From positions 5,831,606 to 5,895,605 of the forward strand of contig NC_088305.1 of assembly GCF_032854445.1 (NCBI RefSeq): a stretch of DNA of 64,000 nt, read 5' to 3'. The position numbers and the translations under genes are program-made. Of the stretch, positions 1 through 13,700 are shown piece by piece. This DNA comes from Liolophura sinensis (Eukaryota; Mollusca; Polyplacophora; Chitonida; Chitonidae). Numbering within the stretch: position 1 is the first letter of the stretch; each line of letters begins with the position of its first letter. The notes below the pieces were generated by a model. That model was not told where the DNA came from. It made no database searches and saw nothing but the letters and a program-made list of their open reading frames with translations.

Positions 1-219
1 GAGAGCCTTACCTTGACAATGAGAGCCATACATTGACAATGAGAGCCTTACCTTAATGAGATCCTTATCTTAACAATGAGAACCTTACCTTGACAATGAG
101 AGCATTACTTCAAAAATAAAAACCTTAACTTTAACAACGAGCCTTACTTTGACAATGAGAAACTTAACGAGAGCCTTACCTTGACAATGAGAGCCTTACC
201 TTGACAATGAGAGCCTTAC
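1..219. repeat. ~20-bp degenerate minisatellite, cut by window start
   Basis: The unit GAGAGCCTTACCTTGACAAT repeats about 11 times with substitutions and small indels. Confidence 0.85.
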
Positions 220-654
220 GTCCGGCATATCTACCACTGAGCACCAGTACCACTCGACCAGGCTTCATGAACTTGCCCATGGCTGAAGAACAGATTGAAG
301 AGAAAGTGGTAAAAATTCGTCATACTGCAAGATTTCCTGGGTTTTATTAAAACTCATAACATATATTGTCAGGATTTTACAAGCTCATTCCTTGACATGC
401 TCCCTAAACAGTCCTGTAATTTGTAAACCAGCCATTTGTAATCTTATATCCATCATTAAATCATGAAGATATATGAAATGTACCCTGATATATAGAGCAT
501 ATACCTCTTTCGATGACCAGTATAAAATGGTGGTTCAGGATTAGTATCTTTTTCAAATCGCATTAACACTGCATATGATTGTTATGCCTATCAGTATGTT
601 CCTGGGTGTAAAGTTGTACTTAATTTTTCAGTCATATGACGACGTGGAGTCATT

Positions 655-850
655 AGGTGTCTGTACATATGACACCAAAGTGCTGCCACCACTGTAGTAT
701 CTCCCACCCACTCACATTATTCAGACACCAGGCCAACCAGTCCCATTTCTTTGCTTTAAATTTTTCAGTAGAGAGCTCCAAGGAGCGGCAGCAACAAGTA
801 TCATTTTTAAAGTCTTTTGGCATGACCCGACTCCTGATTTGATCCCAGAA
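655..850 (-). mobile_element. Dispersed repeat family F, copy 1
   Basis: The reverse complement contains GGGTCATGCCAAAAGACTTT, then ATGATACTTGTTGCTGCC, GGACTGGTTGG and AATAATGTGA. These align in order with the plus-strand copy at 23145-23345. Molluscan genomes carry a common SINE-like repeat of this pattern; that is recollection, not a search result. Confidence 0.55.
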
Positions 851-3800
851 TTTCAAGACTTCAAGAAGGGTGTCCTCACCATTAAGCCAGCAATGTGGTC
901 AATCAGTACATTTAACAGGGGTTCAAGACATTTAGGCTAGACACTTATTTCGTTTAGATTTTTTGCTCTTGTCAACAATGTTTACTGTCCTCATGTGGCA
1001 AAATCTTGTTCTTTCAAGAATTTTAAGGCCCAGATTGGACCCTGAAACTGTGCTTCTGCTGCCTTGATGAACAGGTTACGACATATTTTTCAGTTTTATT
1101 CTATTTTCTTGTCATAAAATGATACAAATGAGAAAGCTTTTAATATTGTAACTCTCATGGCTGAGTCATTCAAATCAGAAATATCCTAATTCTTAAGCCT
1201 TTTCATCCACGTCCGCAACCAGTACTTAGAAACATTCTGAGAGAACTATGGGGTGAAGAAAAATAATTTGCCCAGTTTTACGAAGTTTGCATCTTTCATG
1301 ACACAAAAAATCCTTTTTAGCTTCATTTTCAAAGCAATTGTATGCAAAAATTCCACTGGAAAAGTGCTTTAATGGTTGAAAAAGTCGAAAATTTACTGCA
1401 TATATTGGTAACTTGTCCATAATACAGATTTTCAGAGTTGGAGAAGTTACAGGAGACCATGCCAGGGAGATGTGGTTATGGGCAGGTACATTATACCTTG
1501 GAATATCAGGGGCTGTCATTTGCACACTAACCATAGCTTTGTTTTTGATAACATGAAAACATTGACATGTTTTTACAAATACACATGCATTTGGCAGTTA
1601 TGACATGGCATGTGTTCCATATCAGAACCGAGCCTAAATTTGCACAGACAGACAGCAACATCTGGTCGCAAAATCCATTACTGGATAACTGGGATCATCA
1701 ATTTTGATCTGAGCAAGGTGAACTGTCACACTGTTCTTACTGTCAAACTGTACCTAGTTTGAGACTGCTTTGAGGATAGGTGTGGCAAAAAGATAGTCAA
1801 AGAATGCTCTGATGATTGGTTTGGTAAAATGTTGTATAGCCAAGAATGGCCCAAAACCAACTAAACGTTGTAGCGGGCTTCATTGAAAAATCTGATGCAG
1901 CTGCCGTAGCAGTTTGTCAAACCTTTTGAGAAAAAAATTACCTCACAGCCTGAAGTTTGCCAAGACTTGTGTTCCTTATCGACTTGGTCAATTCGTTGCT
2001 AGCACAACGGCAACAGGTTATTTCCTAGACTGCTTGGTGATGCTCAAGGCCACCTGCTGTACTGACAGCCTCAACATATTTGTTACGGACAGATAGAAAC
2101 ATCAGGTTTTTTATGGAGCATGATCTGATGGGTGAATATGACCTATTGTCAAAGCTATCTTGGATTAGCCAAAATTTTGTTCAGCCCATGATAATCTCAT
2201 ATCAACGTTACAGTGCACTCCATGTAAAAACCCTGAACTTCCATACCCTTGTCAACTATGCCGAAGGCGTCATAACAACGGATCGCTTTGAGCATCACCG
2301 AGGAATCTCAGGTCCATGTAGCCTTGGAAATTAATGATCCACCTTGTGCTTACGATCAGTCAACAGACCAAAAGATAAGAAACATAAGTGTCTGCAAACG
2401 ATTGATCCTTCATACCTACTTGATGGGTAATTTTCTGTCGCAAACGCCGTGCAAAACTGCCACGGCTACTCCTTAAAACTTTTAATTTGTGCGGGCTCTT
2501 ACGCTGGTTTGAAGCCATCCTTGGTCGAACAAAGTTTTGTCAAACGTAAAGTCAGGGCAATCTTGCACACACTGTTGCCGACAGTTAGTAATATCACCAC
2601 TAAGAAGATGGACACGATGTTAACTCATAGTACAACCGAGGACCTACAAGGTATCCAGACGTGCCTATTAAGAACTCTGGCGATCTTCAGCCTTAACTTA
2701 TTGAGAGCGCCATCCACAACAGTGAAAAGGGACGAAGAAGGACGACCAAAACGTAAATAATATTTGATGTTGTTGTTGGTAATCAACGAACTGTAGTATA
2801 CATGCTTACATTAACCGTGCATATTTTCTTTATTTAACATCTTACGAGAAAAATAAAGAACTACCCATAAAGTATTGCGACTAATATGCACAGATTCTAT
2901 TGTTTATTCCCCTGCCTTTCATTAAAAAGGACTGATGGTACTAGATTTTGGGGATTCTTCGTGCACACTTGCCTATTCAGTGTGGCGACCGGAAGGAAAA
3001 AGAGCGAGAGTCACGCTAGTGCCCGAGACATCGCGAGAACAGCCATGTTCAAACTGATAGGTCAACGAACTAACACGGTCTAGAGAAGTGTACGGTGAAA
3101 TTATTAAAGGTTCTTGTGACTAAATATTCGCGCATTCCAGTTATACCAGGTAGTATATTTAGGTGTTAACTAAACCTAAAAACAAACCATTTCCTGTTTC
3201 AAAGCATAGCCCTGGAATTTGGGGAGTGTACTGACATAAAGATTTATATGTCTGTTGACTTCATGCTTATTGGTACTTGCAAAAGGGCGATTCCTTCCCC
3301 TGCGTTTTGTCATAATTTACAAAGTACTGGTACCTATTCTAAGACACCAAATACTGTAAATGAAAACAAATATATCCTCAGGCATCTCTTTTTCACTCAA
3401 GATTCTCTTTATAACAGATATAATGGGCTGGCGGAGTAACACACCGGTGCCTGTAATCATGATGGTAGACCTACTTGGCCAGCCCATTAGGGGCCTACCA
3501 TTTATGGGAAATTGTGAAGCAGGCACCCCAAATGGGCGAGAAAGAGTATATATGCAATAAATAAATAAACACATATATTTCATTATTTCTAATCTTTCCA
3601 AGAATTTCTTCTTGGTCTTTAATTGAATTTCAAGGTGACCAGTGTTTCCTTTTCAGAACAGTTGTGCAGATAGATTCAGGCTTAATGGCAGACATTTCAA
3701 AAGTGAGCTGAGGCATGGATGTAGACTATTTTATCCCTTTGGTTAGCCCCAAAAGATTCCCAACTCGTTTTCTGATGCTGGCCGTACTGGCCGCTGCATC

Positions 3801-3964
3801 CAAGGATGCTAGGCCAGTATAAGAAAAGGATTTGGAGTCTTTCGGGTCTACTACATGGGTAATCTGTAGTATGAATTCTTTTTTTGCTTTTTCCACCACA
3901 TAAAAATTTTGTTCCATTATAAAACTTTAAATGTAAGGTTAGCCTCTGGTATTCCAAGGTGGGT

Positions 3965-4070
3965 CTAATCTTGGATGAGTGGTAAAAATGCTTGCCTTTC
4001 AGCATTACACAGAAGATGGTGGTTCAATCCGAGCAAAGCTGGCATAAATCGCCGAGTCCATTGCATCCTC
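3965..4070 (+). mobile_element. tRNA-like SINE head fragment of another family
   Basis: The segment has a box A-like GATGAGTGGTAAAAATGC and, about 45 bp on, a box B-like GGTGGTTCAATCC. It does not share the head sequence of SINE family A. It does not fold as an intact tRNA. Confidence 0.4.
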
Positions 4071-5226
4071 CATCTTTAACACTTTGTAATTTATGCTGGA
4101 GGTGTGTTGTCTCTCAGCCAATGAGAGTCGTTAAAACTGCCGGCTTGTTTGTGTAAACTTGGAACCTACGTCCAACATTCCGGTTTTCAAGCGGAAAACG
4201 AACTGTACTGTTTGCTAGTTTCTGGGAAGAAGAGTTGTACCGTAAATGTACAAACTGCACTTCGACGGTTTCCATCGGCAATTCTCCTAACACAGAAGAC
4301 TTCAGGACTAGTTCTGAGGCAAAATGGAGTTGCCCACAGCAGAGTTTGACTCTATTTACAGTTTATCAACTTGAGGTACATATTAGAATTTTTTTATGGC
4401 ATGTACCTGCAAGGAAATGCATACTCTTTTCAATGGTATTTGATTGATATTTAAATTTTCTTCTCCTTTAAGATAATCTTGCACCTGATCTGTCCTCAAG
4501 ACCTTGCTGAAATATAAAAGTGGTGAACAGAAGTGGTAATTAAGGGAGGTTAGATCAGGACATCCCATGAAGTGTTGCTGGAGATCACTTCCCTCCCACC
4601 AATGTGGCAGATGGCTTGATCTCACCATGCTGGGGAAAATCTGTGGGTCAGGCGTGGGAAAGTTCATCCGTTGTACTCATAGGTTTACCCAGGGGGCGTA
4701 TCTCAGTGTCTGTGAGATGCACTATTCTAACAAAACTGACAAGAGGGAGATAGGGAAAATAGGAGAAACTTGGAAATGAGACGCCTGATTTCTGGTTAAA
4801 TCTATGGTTAAACTTGCCAAATACCAGAATTATACTCCTGAGATATCCGCCAATAAAACCGCACGACCACCATTTGTAGAAGTGGAAAAGTTCTGAGGGT
4901 GGTATTAAACACCAGTGGAAAGAAATAAACAGTTTTCCTGTTTTTAAGTTGAAGAATCGAGTTCAGTCCTGGGTCAAGTGATGCCTGAGACTTTAGCAGT
5001 CTTTGGACTGTCTTACTTCCCCTGAAAATTTTACTCAAAAGAACATATAGACTTTAAAATGAGATTTTGACGCCAATACTATAGTTTTTCTGATAAGAAA
5101 TTAAGCCAACTTCACAAAAAAAAATTCACAAATGACTGTGTGTAAAGGTGGGTGAATCGTTGATAATTCTGCAAAATGTGTCACTTGAAAAATGCTGAAC
5201 TTCAGGTGAAATGCAGTAAATAGGAT

Positions 5227-8200
5227 AAGCTAAGCATACCTCAATGTGGTAACAGTACTGTATGGTTACTTGGTGGTTATGTCTGTGTTATATAATCAGG
5301 GTAGTGTCCAATTTAGATACAGCAGGTCTGGTAGCTGCTAAGCATACCTCAGTGTAGTAACAGTACGGCATGGTTACTGGATGGTTATGTCTGTGTTATA
5401 TCATCAGGGTAGTGTCCAGTTTACATACAGTAGGTCTGGTAGCTGCTAAGCATACCTCAGTGTGGTAACAGTACGGTATGGCTACTGGGTGGTTATGTCT
5501 ATGTTATATCATCAGGGTAGTGTCCAGTTTACATACAGTAGGTCTGGTAGCTGCTAAGCATACCTCAGTGTGGTAACAGTACGGTATGGCTACTGGGTGG
5601 TTATGTCTGTGTTATATAATCAGGGTAGTGTCCAGTTTACATACAGTAGGTCTGGTAGCTGCTAAGCATACCTCAGTGTGGTAACAGTATGGTATGGTTA
5701 CTGGGTGGTTATGTCTGTGTTATATAATCAGAATAGTGTCCAGTTTAGATACAGTAGGTCTGGTAGCTGCTAACCATACCTCAGTGTGGTAACAGTACGG
5801 TATGGTTACTGGGTGGTTATGTCTATGTTATATAATTAGGGTAGTGTCCAGTTTAGATACAGTAGGTCTGGTAGCTGCTAAGCATACCTCAGTGTAGTAA
5901 CAGTACGGTATGGTTACTGGATAGTTATGTCTGTGTTATATCATCAGGGTAGTGTCCAGTTTAGCTACAGTAGGTCTGGTAGCCGCTAAACATACCTCAG
6001 TGTGGTAACAGTACGGTATGGTTACTGGGTGGTTATGTCTATGTTATATAATCAGGGTAGTGTCCAGTTTAGATACAGTAGGTCTGGTAGCTGCTAACCA
6101 TACCCCAATGTGGTAACAGTACGGTATCGTTACAGGGTGGTTATGTCTGTGTTATATCATCAGGGTAGTGTCCAGTTTAGATACAGTAGGTCTGGTAGCT
6201 GCTAACCATACCCCAATGTGGTAACAGTACGGTATCGTTACAGGGTGGTTATGTCTGTGTTATATAATCAGGGTAGTGTCCAGTTTACATACAGTAGGTC
6301 TGGTAGGTGCTAAGCATACCTCAGTGTGGTAACAGTATGTTATGGTTACTGGGTGGTTATGTCAGTGTTATATCATCAGGGTAGTGTCCAGTTTAGATAC
6401 AGTAGGTCTGGTAGCTGCTAAGCATACCTCAGTGTGGTAACAGTACAGTATGGCTACTGGGTGGTTATGTCTGTGTTATATAATCAGGGTAGTGTCCAGT
6501 TTACATACAGTAGGTCTGGTAGCTGCTAAGCATACCTCAGTGTGGTAACAGTACGGTATGGTTACTGGGTGGTTATGTCAGTGTTATATCATCAGGGTGG
6601 TGTCTAGTTTAGATACAGTAGGTCTGGTAGCTGCTAACCATACCTCAGTGTGGTAACAGTACGGTATGGTTACCGGGTGGTTATGTCTGTGTTATATCAT
6701 CAGGGTAGTGTCCAGTTTAGATACAGTAGGTCTGGTAGCTGCTAAGCATACCTCAGTGTGGTAACAGTACGGTATGGTTACCGGGTGGTTATGTCTGTGT
6801 TATATCATCAGGGTAGTGTCCAGTTTAGATACAGTAGGTCTGGTAGCTGCTAAGCATACCTCAGTGTGGTAACAGTACGGTATGGTTACTGGGTGGTTTT
6901 GTCAGTTATATCATCAGGGTGGTGTCTAGTTTAGATACAGTAGGTCTGGTAGCTGCTAACCATACCTCAGTGTGGTAACAGTACGGTATGGTTACCGGGT
7001 GGTTATGTCTGTGTTATATCATCAGGGTAGTGTCCAGTTTAGATACAGTAGGTCTGGTAGCTGCTAAGCATACCTCAGTGTGGTAACAGTACGGTATGGT
7101 TACTGGGTGGTTATGTCTGTGTTATATAATCAGGGTAGTGTCCAGTTTAGCTACAGTAGGTCTGGTAGCTGCTAAGCATACCTCAGTGTGGTAACAGTAC
7201 GGTATGGTTACTGGGTAGTTATGTCTGTGTTATATCATCAGGGTAGTGTCCAGTTTAGATACAGTAGGTCTGGTAGCTGCTAAGCATACCTCAGTGTGGT
7301 AACATTACGGTATGGTTACTGGGTAGTTATGTCTGTGTTATATAATCAGAGTAGTGTCCAGTTTAGTTACAGTAGGTCTGGTAGCTGCTAAGCATACCTC
7401 AGTGTGGTAACAGTACGGTATGGTTACTGGGTGGTTATGTCAGTGTTATATAATCAGGGTAGTGTCCAGTTTAGATAGAGTAGGCCTGGTAGCTGCTAAT
7501 CATACCTCAGTGTGGTAACAGTACGGTATGGTTACTGGATAGTTATGTCTGTGTTATATCATCAGGGTAGTGTCCAGTTTAGATAGAGTAGGTCTGGTAG
7601 CTGCTAAGCATACCTCAGGGTGGTAACAGTACTGTATGGTTACAGGGTGGTTATGTCTGTGTTATATAATCAGAGTAGTGTCCAGTTTAGATACAGTAGG
7701 TCTGGTAGCTGCTAAGCATACCTCAGTGTGGTAACAGTACAGTATGGTTACTGGGTGGTTATGTCTGTGTTATATAATCAGGGTAGTGTCCAGTTTAGAT
7801 ACAGTAGGTCTGGTAGCTGCTACGCATACCTCAGTGTGGTAACATTACCGTATGGTTACTGGGTGGTGATGTCTGTGTTATATAATTAGAGCAGTTTAGC
7901 TACATTAGGTCTGGTAGCTGGTAAGCATACCTCAGTGTAGTAACAGTACGGTATGGTTACTGGATAGTTATGTCAGTGTTATATAATCAGAGTAGTGTCC
8001 AGTTTAGATACAGTAGGTCTGGTAGCTGCTAAGCATACCTCAGTGTGGTAACAGTACGGTGTGGATACTGGATGGTTATGTCAGTGTTATATAATCAGAG
8101 TAGTGTCCAGTTTAGATACAGTAGGTCTGGTAGCTGCTAAGCATACCTCAGTGTGGTAACAGTACGGTATGGTTACTGGGTGGTTATGTCTGTGTTATAT

Positions 8201-9311
8201 CATCAGGGTAGTGTCCAGTTTAGCTACAGTAGGTCTGGTAGCTGCTAACCATACCCCAGTGTGGTAACAGTACGGTATGGTTACTGGGTAGTTATGTCTG
8301 TGTTATATCATCAGGGTAGTGTCCAGTTTAGATAGAGTAGGTCTGGTAGCTGCTAAGCATACCTCAGTGTGGTAACAGTACGGTGTGGTTACTGGGTGGT
8401 TATGTCAGTGTTATATAATCAGAGTAGTGTCCAGTTTAGATACAGTAGGTCTGGTACACTGATTATATACCACACATAACCACCCTGTAACCATGCCGTA
8501 CTGTTACCACACTGAGGTATGCTTAGCAGCTATCAAACCTACTGTAGCTAACAGTACGGTATGGTTACTGGGTGGTGATGTGTGTTATATAATCAGAGCA
8601 GTTTAGCTACAGTAGGTCTGGTAGCTGCTAAACATACCTCAGTGTGGTAACAGTACGGTATGGTTACTGGGTGGTGATGTCTGTGTTATATAATCAGGGT
8701 AGTGTCCAGTTTAGATACAGTAGGTCTGGTAGCTGCTAAGCATACCTCAGTGTGGTAACAGTGCGGTATGGTTACTGGGTGGTTATGTCTGTGTTATATA
8801 ATCAGAGTAGTGTCCAGTTTAGATACAGTAGGTTTGGTAGCTGCTAAACATACCTCAGTGTGGTAACAGTACGGTATGCTTACTGGGTGGTTATGTCTGT
8901 GTTATATCATCAGGGTAGTGTCCAGTTTAGATACAGTAGGTCTGGTAGCTGCTAAGCATACCTCATTGTGGTAACAGTACGGTATGCTTACTGGGTGGTT
9001 ATGTCTGTGTTATATAATCAGAGCAGTTTAGCTACAGTAGGTTTGATAGCTGCTAAGCATACCTCAGTGTGGTAACAGTATGGCATGGTTACAGGGTGGT
9101 TATGTGTGGTATATAATCAGTGTAGTGTCCAGTTTAGATATGGAAGGTCTGGTAGCTGCTAAGTATACCTCAGTGTGGTAACAGTACGGCATGGTTACAG
9201 GGTGGTTATGTCTGTGTTATATAATCAGGGTAGTGTCCAGTTTAGATATGGAAGGTCTGGTAGCTGCTAAGTATACCTCAGTGTTGTAGCTACAGTAGGT
9301 CTGGTGGCTCC
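5227..9311. repeat. 108-bp satellite array, about 38 units
   Basis: The unit begins GCTAAGCATACCTCAGTG and recurs at exactly 108 bp (e.g. 5229, 5337, 5445). Units differ by diagnostic variants, e.g. TATAATCAG versus TATCATCAG, GATACAG versus CATACAG or GCTACAG. A few are shortened (about 6900, 7890, 8580). One unit is inverted at 8455-8549. The last units (9115-9311) carry a GATATGGAAGGTCTGG variant. Confidence 0.97.
8455..8549 (-). repeat. Inverted satellite monomer
   Basis: Ninety-five bases read as the reverse complement of the array. They match 9030-9124 at 94 of 95 positions, including private variants such as GTTTGATAGC and TATGTGTGGTATATAATC. Confidence 0.93.
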
Positions 9312-9359
9312 TATTACGAATGTTACTAATGAAATTGGGCAGGTATAAACATAACTGTT

Positions 9360-9600
9360 TGACAACAGATTATTGGTTGAACATTTCAGAGAAATCGCAT
9401 GGGCCTGGGTTCAGTAAAAAGGCCTGTTTCAATAAAACTTTCAAAGTATAGGTAGCCACGATATGACTAATATTTCTGCTCCAGTAATTACATGCAGCTT
9501 CCAAAGTTGAAGTCGGCCATATTGCCTTATTTTGGATTTTTGCTGATGAACAGGGCATGACCCTGGCCAAAATGGCAATATATTTCACTCCGCAGCTGTC
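9360..9600. other. Unique-looking spacer with a small inverted repeat
   Basis: The segment between the satellite and the next minisatellite contains CATATTGCCTTATTTTGG and, inverted, CCAAAATGGCAATATA about 45 bp on. No gene was recognised. Confidence 0.4.
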
Positions 9601-9709
9601 TGTCTGTTAGCATATAGTAAGAGTGGTACATTAGGGCACTTGTACCACTGTATTTGTGTTCAGTTAAGATTGCATGAATTTGGACAGCCCAGAGAAAACC
9701 AGAACGCCT

Positions 9710-10215
9710 ATGTACACAAATCAGATGAGACTATATACATGTATATGTATGTATACATTTACGGAGCATGTGTGTACACAAATCAGATGAGACTATATAC
9801 ATGTTCATGTATGTATACATTTACGGAGCATGTGTGTACACAAATCACAAGACTATATACATGCACGTGTATGCACACATTTACGGAGCGTGTATGCACA
9901 CATTTACGGAGCATGTATGCATACATTTATGGAGCGTGTATGCATACATTTATGGAGCGTGTGTACACACAAATCAGATGAGACTATGTACATGTTCATG
10001 TATGCAAATATTACGAAGCATGTATGTACACAAATAAGATGAGACTATATACATGTAGATGTATGTGTACACAAATCAGCTGGGATTATATACATGCACG
10101 TGCATGCATACATTTATGGAGCGTGTGTGTAGACAAATAAGCTGAGACTATATACATGCACGTGTATGCAAACATTTACGGAGCGTGTATGTACACAAAT
10201 CAGACTACATGTACA
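9710..10215. repeat. ~62-bp minisatellite with ~30-bp subrepeats
   Basis: The unit contains ACACAAATCAGATGAGAC, TATATACATG and CATTTACGGAGCATGTG. The motif spacing is 62 bp at the start, and the CATTTAYGGAGCRTGTATGC part is reiterated alone near 9890-9960. Open frames here are repeat artefacts. Confidence 0.88.
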
Positions 10216-10379
10216 TATAGTCACTGTACATTAATTTTAAAGTTCAAAGTATAATAAGTGCATAATTAAGACGAGAAAACCTTTGTCCAGCAACGCCACC
10301 CTCAACCCCAACTCCTCTCAACGCTTGTTCTGCAGCCCCTGCCAATGTCAACCACCCACTGACTGCTACGGTATACATG

Positions 10380-10410
10380 GAAGTGAAAAATTCTTGAGTA
10401 TGGCAAACAG
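10380..10410 (+). mobile_element. SINE family A tail fragment
   Basis: A GAAGTGAAAAATTCTTGAGT match to the family A 3' part, in the METTL6 3' flank. Confidence 0.4.
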
Positions 10411-10576
10411 CAACAATGACATTAATCCTATCAATTATATACCAAATGACAAAATACAAAGAGGCTAAATATATATACATTTACTGTAAATTTCAAAATT
10501 TTTTTTGCAGTTTAAATCCATGTACAAGAAAATATAACTCAAAATGATCGTTAGCAACGCTTTGACAGGAACACAG

Positions 10577-10776
10577 TTATACGTTAGCGCTGTTGGCACA
10601 AGTTTCATCCTGGGAATGATTGGGCAAGTTAATGTCTTCAATAGTTTTCTGAAATTTTCCTTGCACAAATATTCTCGGCACACAAAGATCCTCTTTCTTG
10701 TTCACCGTCTCTCGCTGTACATAGTCCAGAGTAACTGTCTGGAAGCCTGCAGATTGGGTCATACTGTGGAGAATTT
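10577..10776 (-). CDS. METTL6: METTL6 coding exon 5, C-terminus (residues 259-324)
   Basis: The acceptor is CTTTGATAG, entering in phase 1, and the TAA stop is at 10579-10577. It encodes [20 protein letters not shown] and [11 protein letters not shown], homologous to the METTL6 C-terminus. No clear AATAAA was found on the minus strand just below the stop, so the poly(A) site is not assigned. Confidence 0.92.
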
Positions 10777-13700
10777 CTATCAAAGAGCAAAAATTAGACA
10801 AAACAATGTATGGCAGGTAAACAAATTTCTGCTTGAAGAATTGAAGAGAGAGATAGTGAATTGAGAATGGTACAGACAGACAACCCAACAAAGAAACTTC
10901 TATTAATCAACCTCAGAATGACAATGATCCAAGGCCAATATTGGTTGATGACTGAAGATACAAACATAAGTTTGCAATAGCCTCGACATACCTCAAGAAT
11001 TTAATGTCAGCCTGCATTCAGGTCCCATTTTAAGAGAATGGTCAATTTTAAAAGTTGAGTGTACACAGTAAAAAATGATGTGGAATACTTGACTGACAGA
11101 CTGACGGACTGACAGACATCTAACCAGGCACAGGGGTTACAGCTGCTCAACCCCCACCTCCAAGACAGGTAAAATTATGCTGGAATGGCCAACCTGTCTA
11201 GAAATTCATCTTTCATGACAGCTGTTTTCTAATAAAAATGCACTTTTTGGGCAAAATTTGAATTCATTCACCATATATAGATGGGTAAACATGATGAAGT
11301 TCCAGACAACACAAATATGAAGTTACAAAACAAGGGGGAATAACAAGACTTAACAGATGCACAGAGTCACCTCCCTTACCTGTAGAGAAGTAATAAACCC
11401 TGGTCCCATCTTGTCTTACATAGAAGTTCTCAGCTAACTTTCGACCAGGGCTGAACCTTAGCATGGCGTAATCATACAGCCCATAGTCCCTGAAGAGCAG
11501 TATCCCACCTGGCTTGAGTACCTGTTCAAATCCAAGTAGAACAAAAAGTTTAAGAGATTGAAACCAGGGGAACTAGACCGAGGACCTGTATTCATTTATT
11601 TGATTGGTCTTTAACATGGTACTCAAGAATTTCCACGTCTAGGTAGGTGGAGGACAATGGGAGGTAATTATATAAAAGTTTAGTAACAGAAGGAGGTTTT
11701 GCCTACTATGTATCCTACAACACTGGACAATGCTATGACATAACACTGGACAACGCCATGACACAAGACTGTGGGGAGACCGTGCACAAATTTACCACAG
11801 AGATCTTTGATATGCAAATCACGAATTGTATTTGGTAATGTATGTACTAAGTGTGGCAACTACAACCCTGTGAATGTTGAACTATGAGGTAAAAAAATTT
11901 CCTTGGTCTCTGCTTTGCAAATCACCACCAATGATTGGCTTTCTGTGTACACTGCAACCTTATGATTGGTCAAAAATTTAATCAAACCGCACACCGTCAC
12001 CAAGGTGACAGCATATGATCCACCTGTCACCGTAACAATTCTTCCCCTTACTTTGTACAGGTGAGCTAAAAGCAGAGCAGTGCTGGAAAATGCCATACCA
12101 CAATGCTGGATAACGAATAACACAATGCTGAATATGTCATAACACTGAATAATGTCATAACACAATGCCCTACAATAGATTATGCCATGGTGCGGTGCAG
12201 TGCTGGATAAAGCCAGAACACAAAGGTGAATATGTCATAACATTGAATATTGTCAGAACACAGTGCTCCACAATGCCATAAAAATCCTGGACGATGCCGC
12301 TAGACAATGCCACAACACAACATTGGACAACGCCAGAAAAATCCTAGACAATGCCACAACACAATGCAGGAATATGTCAGAACACAATGCTGGACGGCGT
12401 CACAGCATGTTCACATTACAAGCAGCAAATTCTATGTGAAATGAACATTCATGGAGTGATATATATTTTTTTTATTGGTGTTTTACGCCGTACTCAAGAA
12501 TATTTCACGTATACGACGGCAGCCAACATTATGATGGTGGAAACCGGGCAGAGCCTGGGGGGAAATCCACGACCATCCGCAGGTTACTGACAGACCTTCC
12601 CACGTACGGCCAGAGAGGAAGTCAGCATGAGCTGGACTTGAACTCACAGCGACCGCAGACTCCTGGGTCATTACGCTGCGCTAGCACGCTAACCAACTGA
12701 ACCACTGAGGCCCCTGGAATGATATAAAAACTGACTACACTGTGTCAATGAGATTTTAGGACCTGAAGGAAAGAGAGACATCTAGGGCTGTTACCTGATG
12801 TATGTTCCTCAAAGCCTCCTGCATTTTCTCTGGGTGTATAGCAGACAATACGAAGATCAGCGTGGCTACATCTACTGTGTTCAGTGGGATGTGATCAGAC
12901 AGAGGTGTGTTCACAACATCACACACAAACGCATCACATCTGGAGGCTTCGTACAACGGATTTTCCTATAAAACACAGAAATATACAGGTTTATTACTTA
13001 ACCATTGGTATTAACCGATACAGTGCTTGGGAAACCGCATCAGTCCTGTTCAGGACAAAGTTGGCCAATATGGTCTAGCAGGGCCAATATGGTCTCTCTG
13101 GGTCAACATGATCTAGCAGGGACAATATGGTCTAGCAGGGCCAATATGGTTTCTCTGGATCAGTATGGTCTAGCAGGGTCAATATGGTAAACCATGGACC
13201 TGTAACAGAGCCAACACAAAACATATACCTCAACAAGGTCACTACATGCAGTTCAAAACCAATTCCCCTGGAGCCAGTGTGAGATCGTTAAGAAATGCAG
13301 GGTCCCCTTTTTAAATTTTGACAGTAACTTTGACCCTGAGAACAGTACGTATAGCATGTACGGTATAGGGGAAATAAATCTGTTATTTTGTTTTGAATGT
13401 CGTAAGTGGCAAAAGCATTGTAAATGCTGTAAGGGGCTTTGTACCTTCGTTTCAATACAATTCATCGCACACCAAAATTTGTTGATCTAATTCATCTAAT
13501 TGGCTCTCCCCAGGTAAGACATGTCAGCTGTTAGTTTTTGGTTTATTTATGACATGAATATACAAGCTCTATACTGTATAAGTCTTGTCGGCATAGATAA
13601 GCCGATTAAGTGTGTAAATTCGAAGTTTGTAGACATGTAGATTTCGGTATCTGTAAGCGGTAAACAAGCGTGATCGCAGTCATGACCTTAAAAGTTACTT

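Larger units (their letters stand above)
220..5226. other. Intergenic DNA left of the satellite, no recognised gene
   Basis: Only short open frames without family signatures occur. Repeat fragments are listed separately. A block at about 2515-2565 resembles the end of the inverted-repeat element at 25194-25240, so parts of this stretch are old transposon debris. Nothing further was recognised. Confidence 0.5.

Noticed and set aside
5227-9311. CRISPR-like array
   Set aside because: Units are contiguous 108-bp monomers without unique spacers, in a eukaryotic genome.
9370-9588. LNPGP motif as a LINE reverse-transcriptase remnant
   Set aside because: Five residues only, with no supporting endonuclease or reverse-transcriptase motifs nearby.
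9640-10042. 113-codon and overlapping frames
   Set aside because: Three frames are open over the same 62-bp minisatellite, a repeat artefact.
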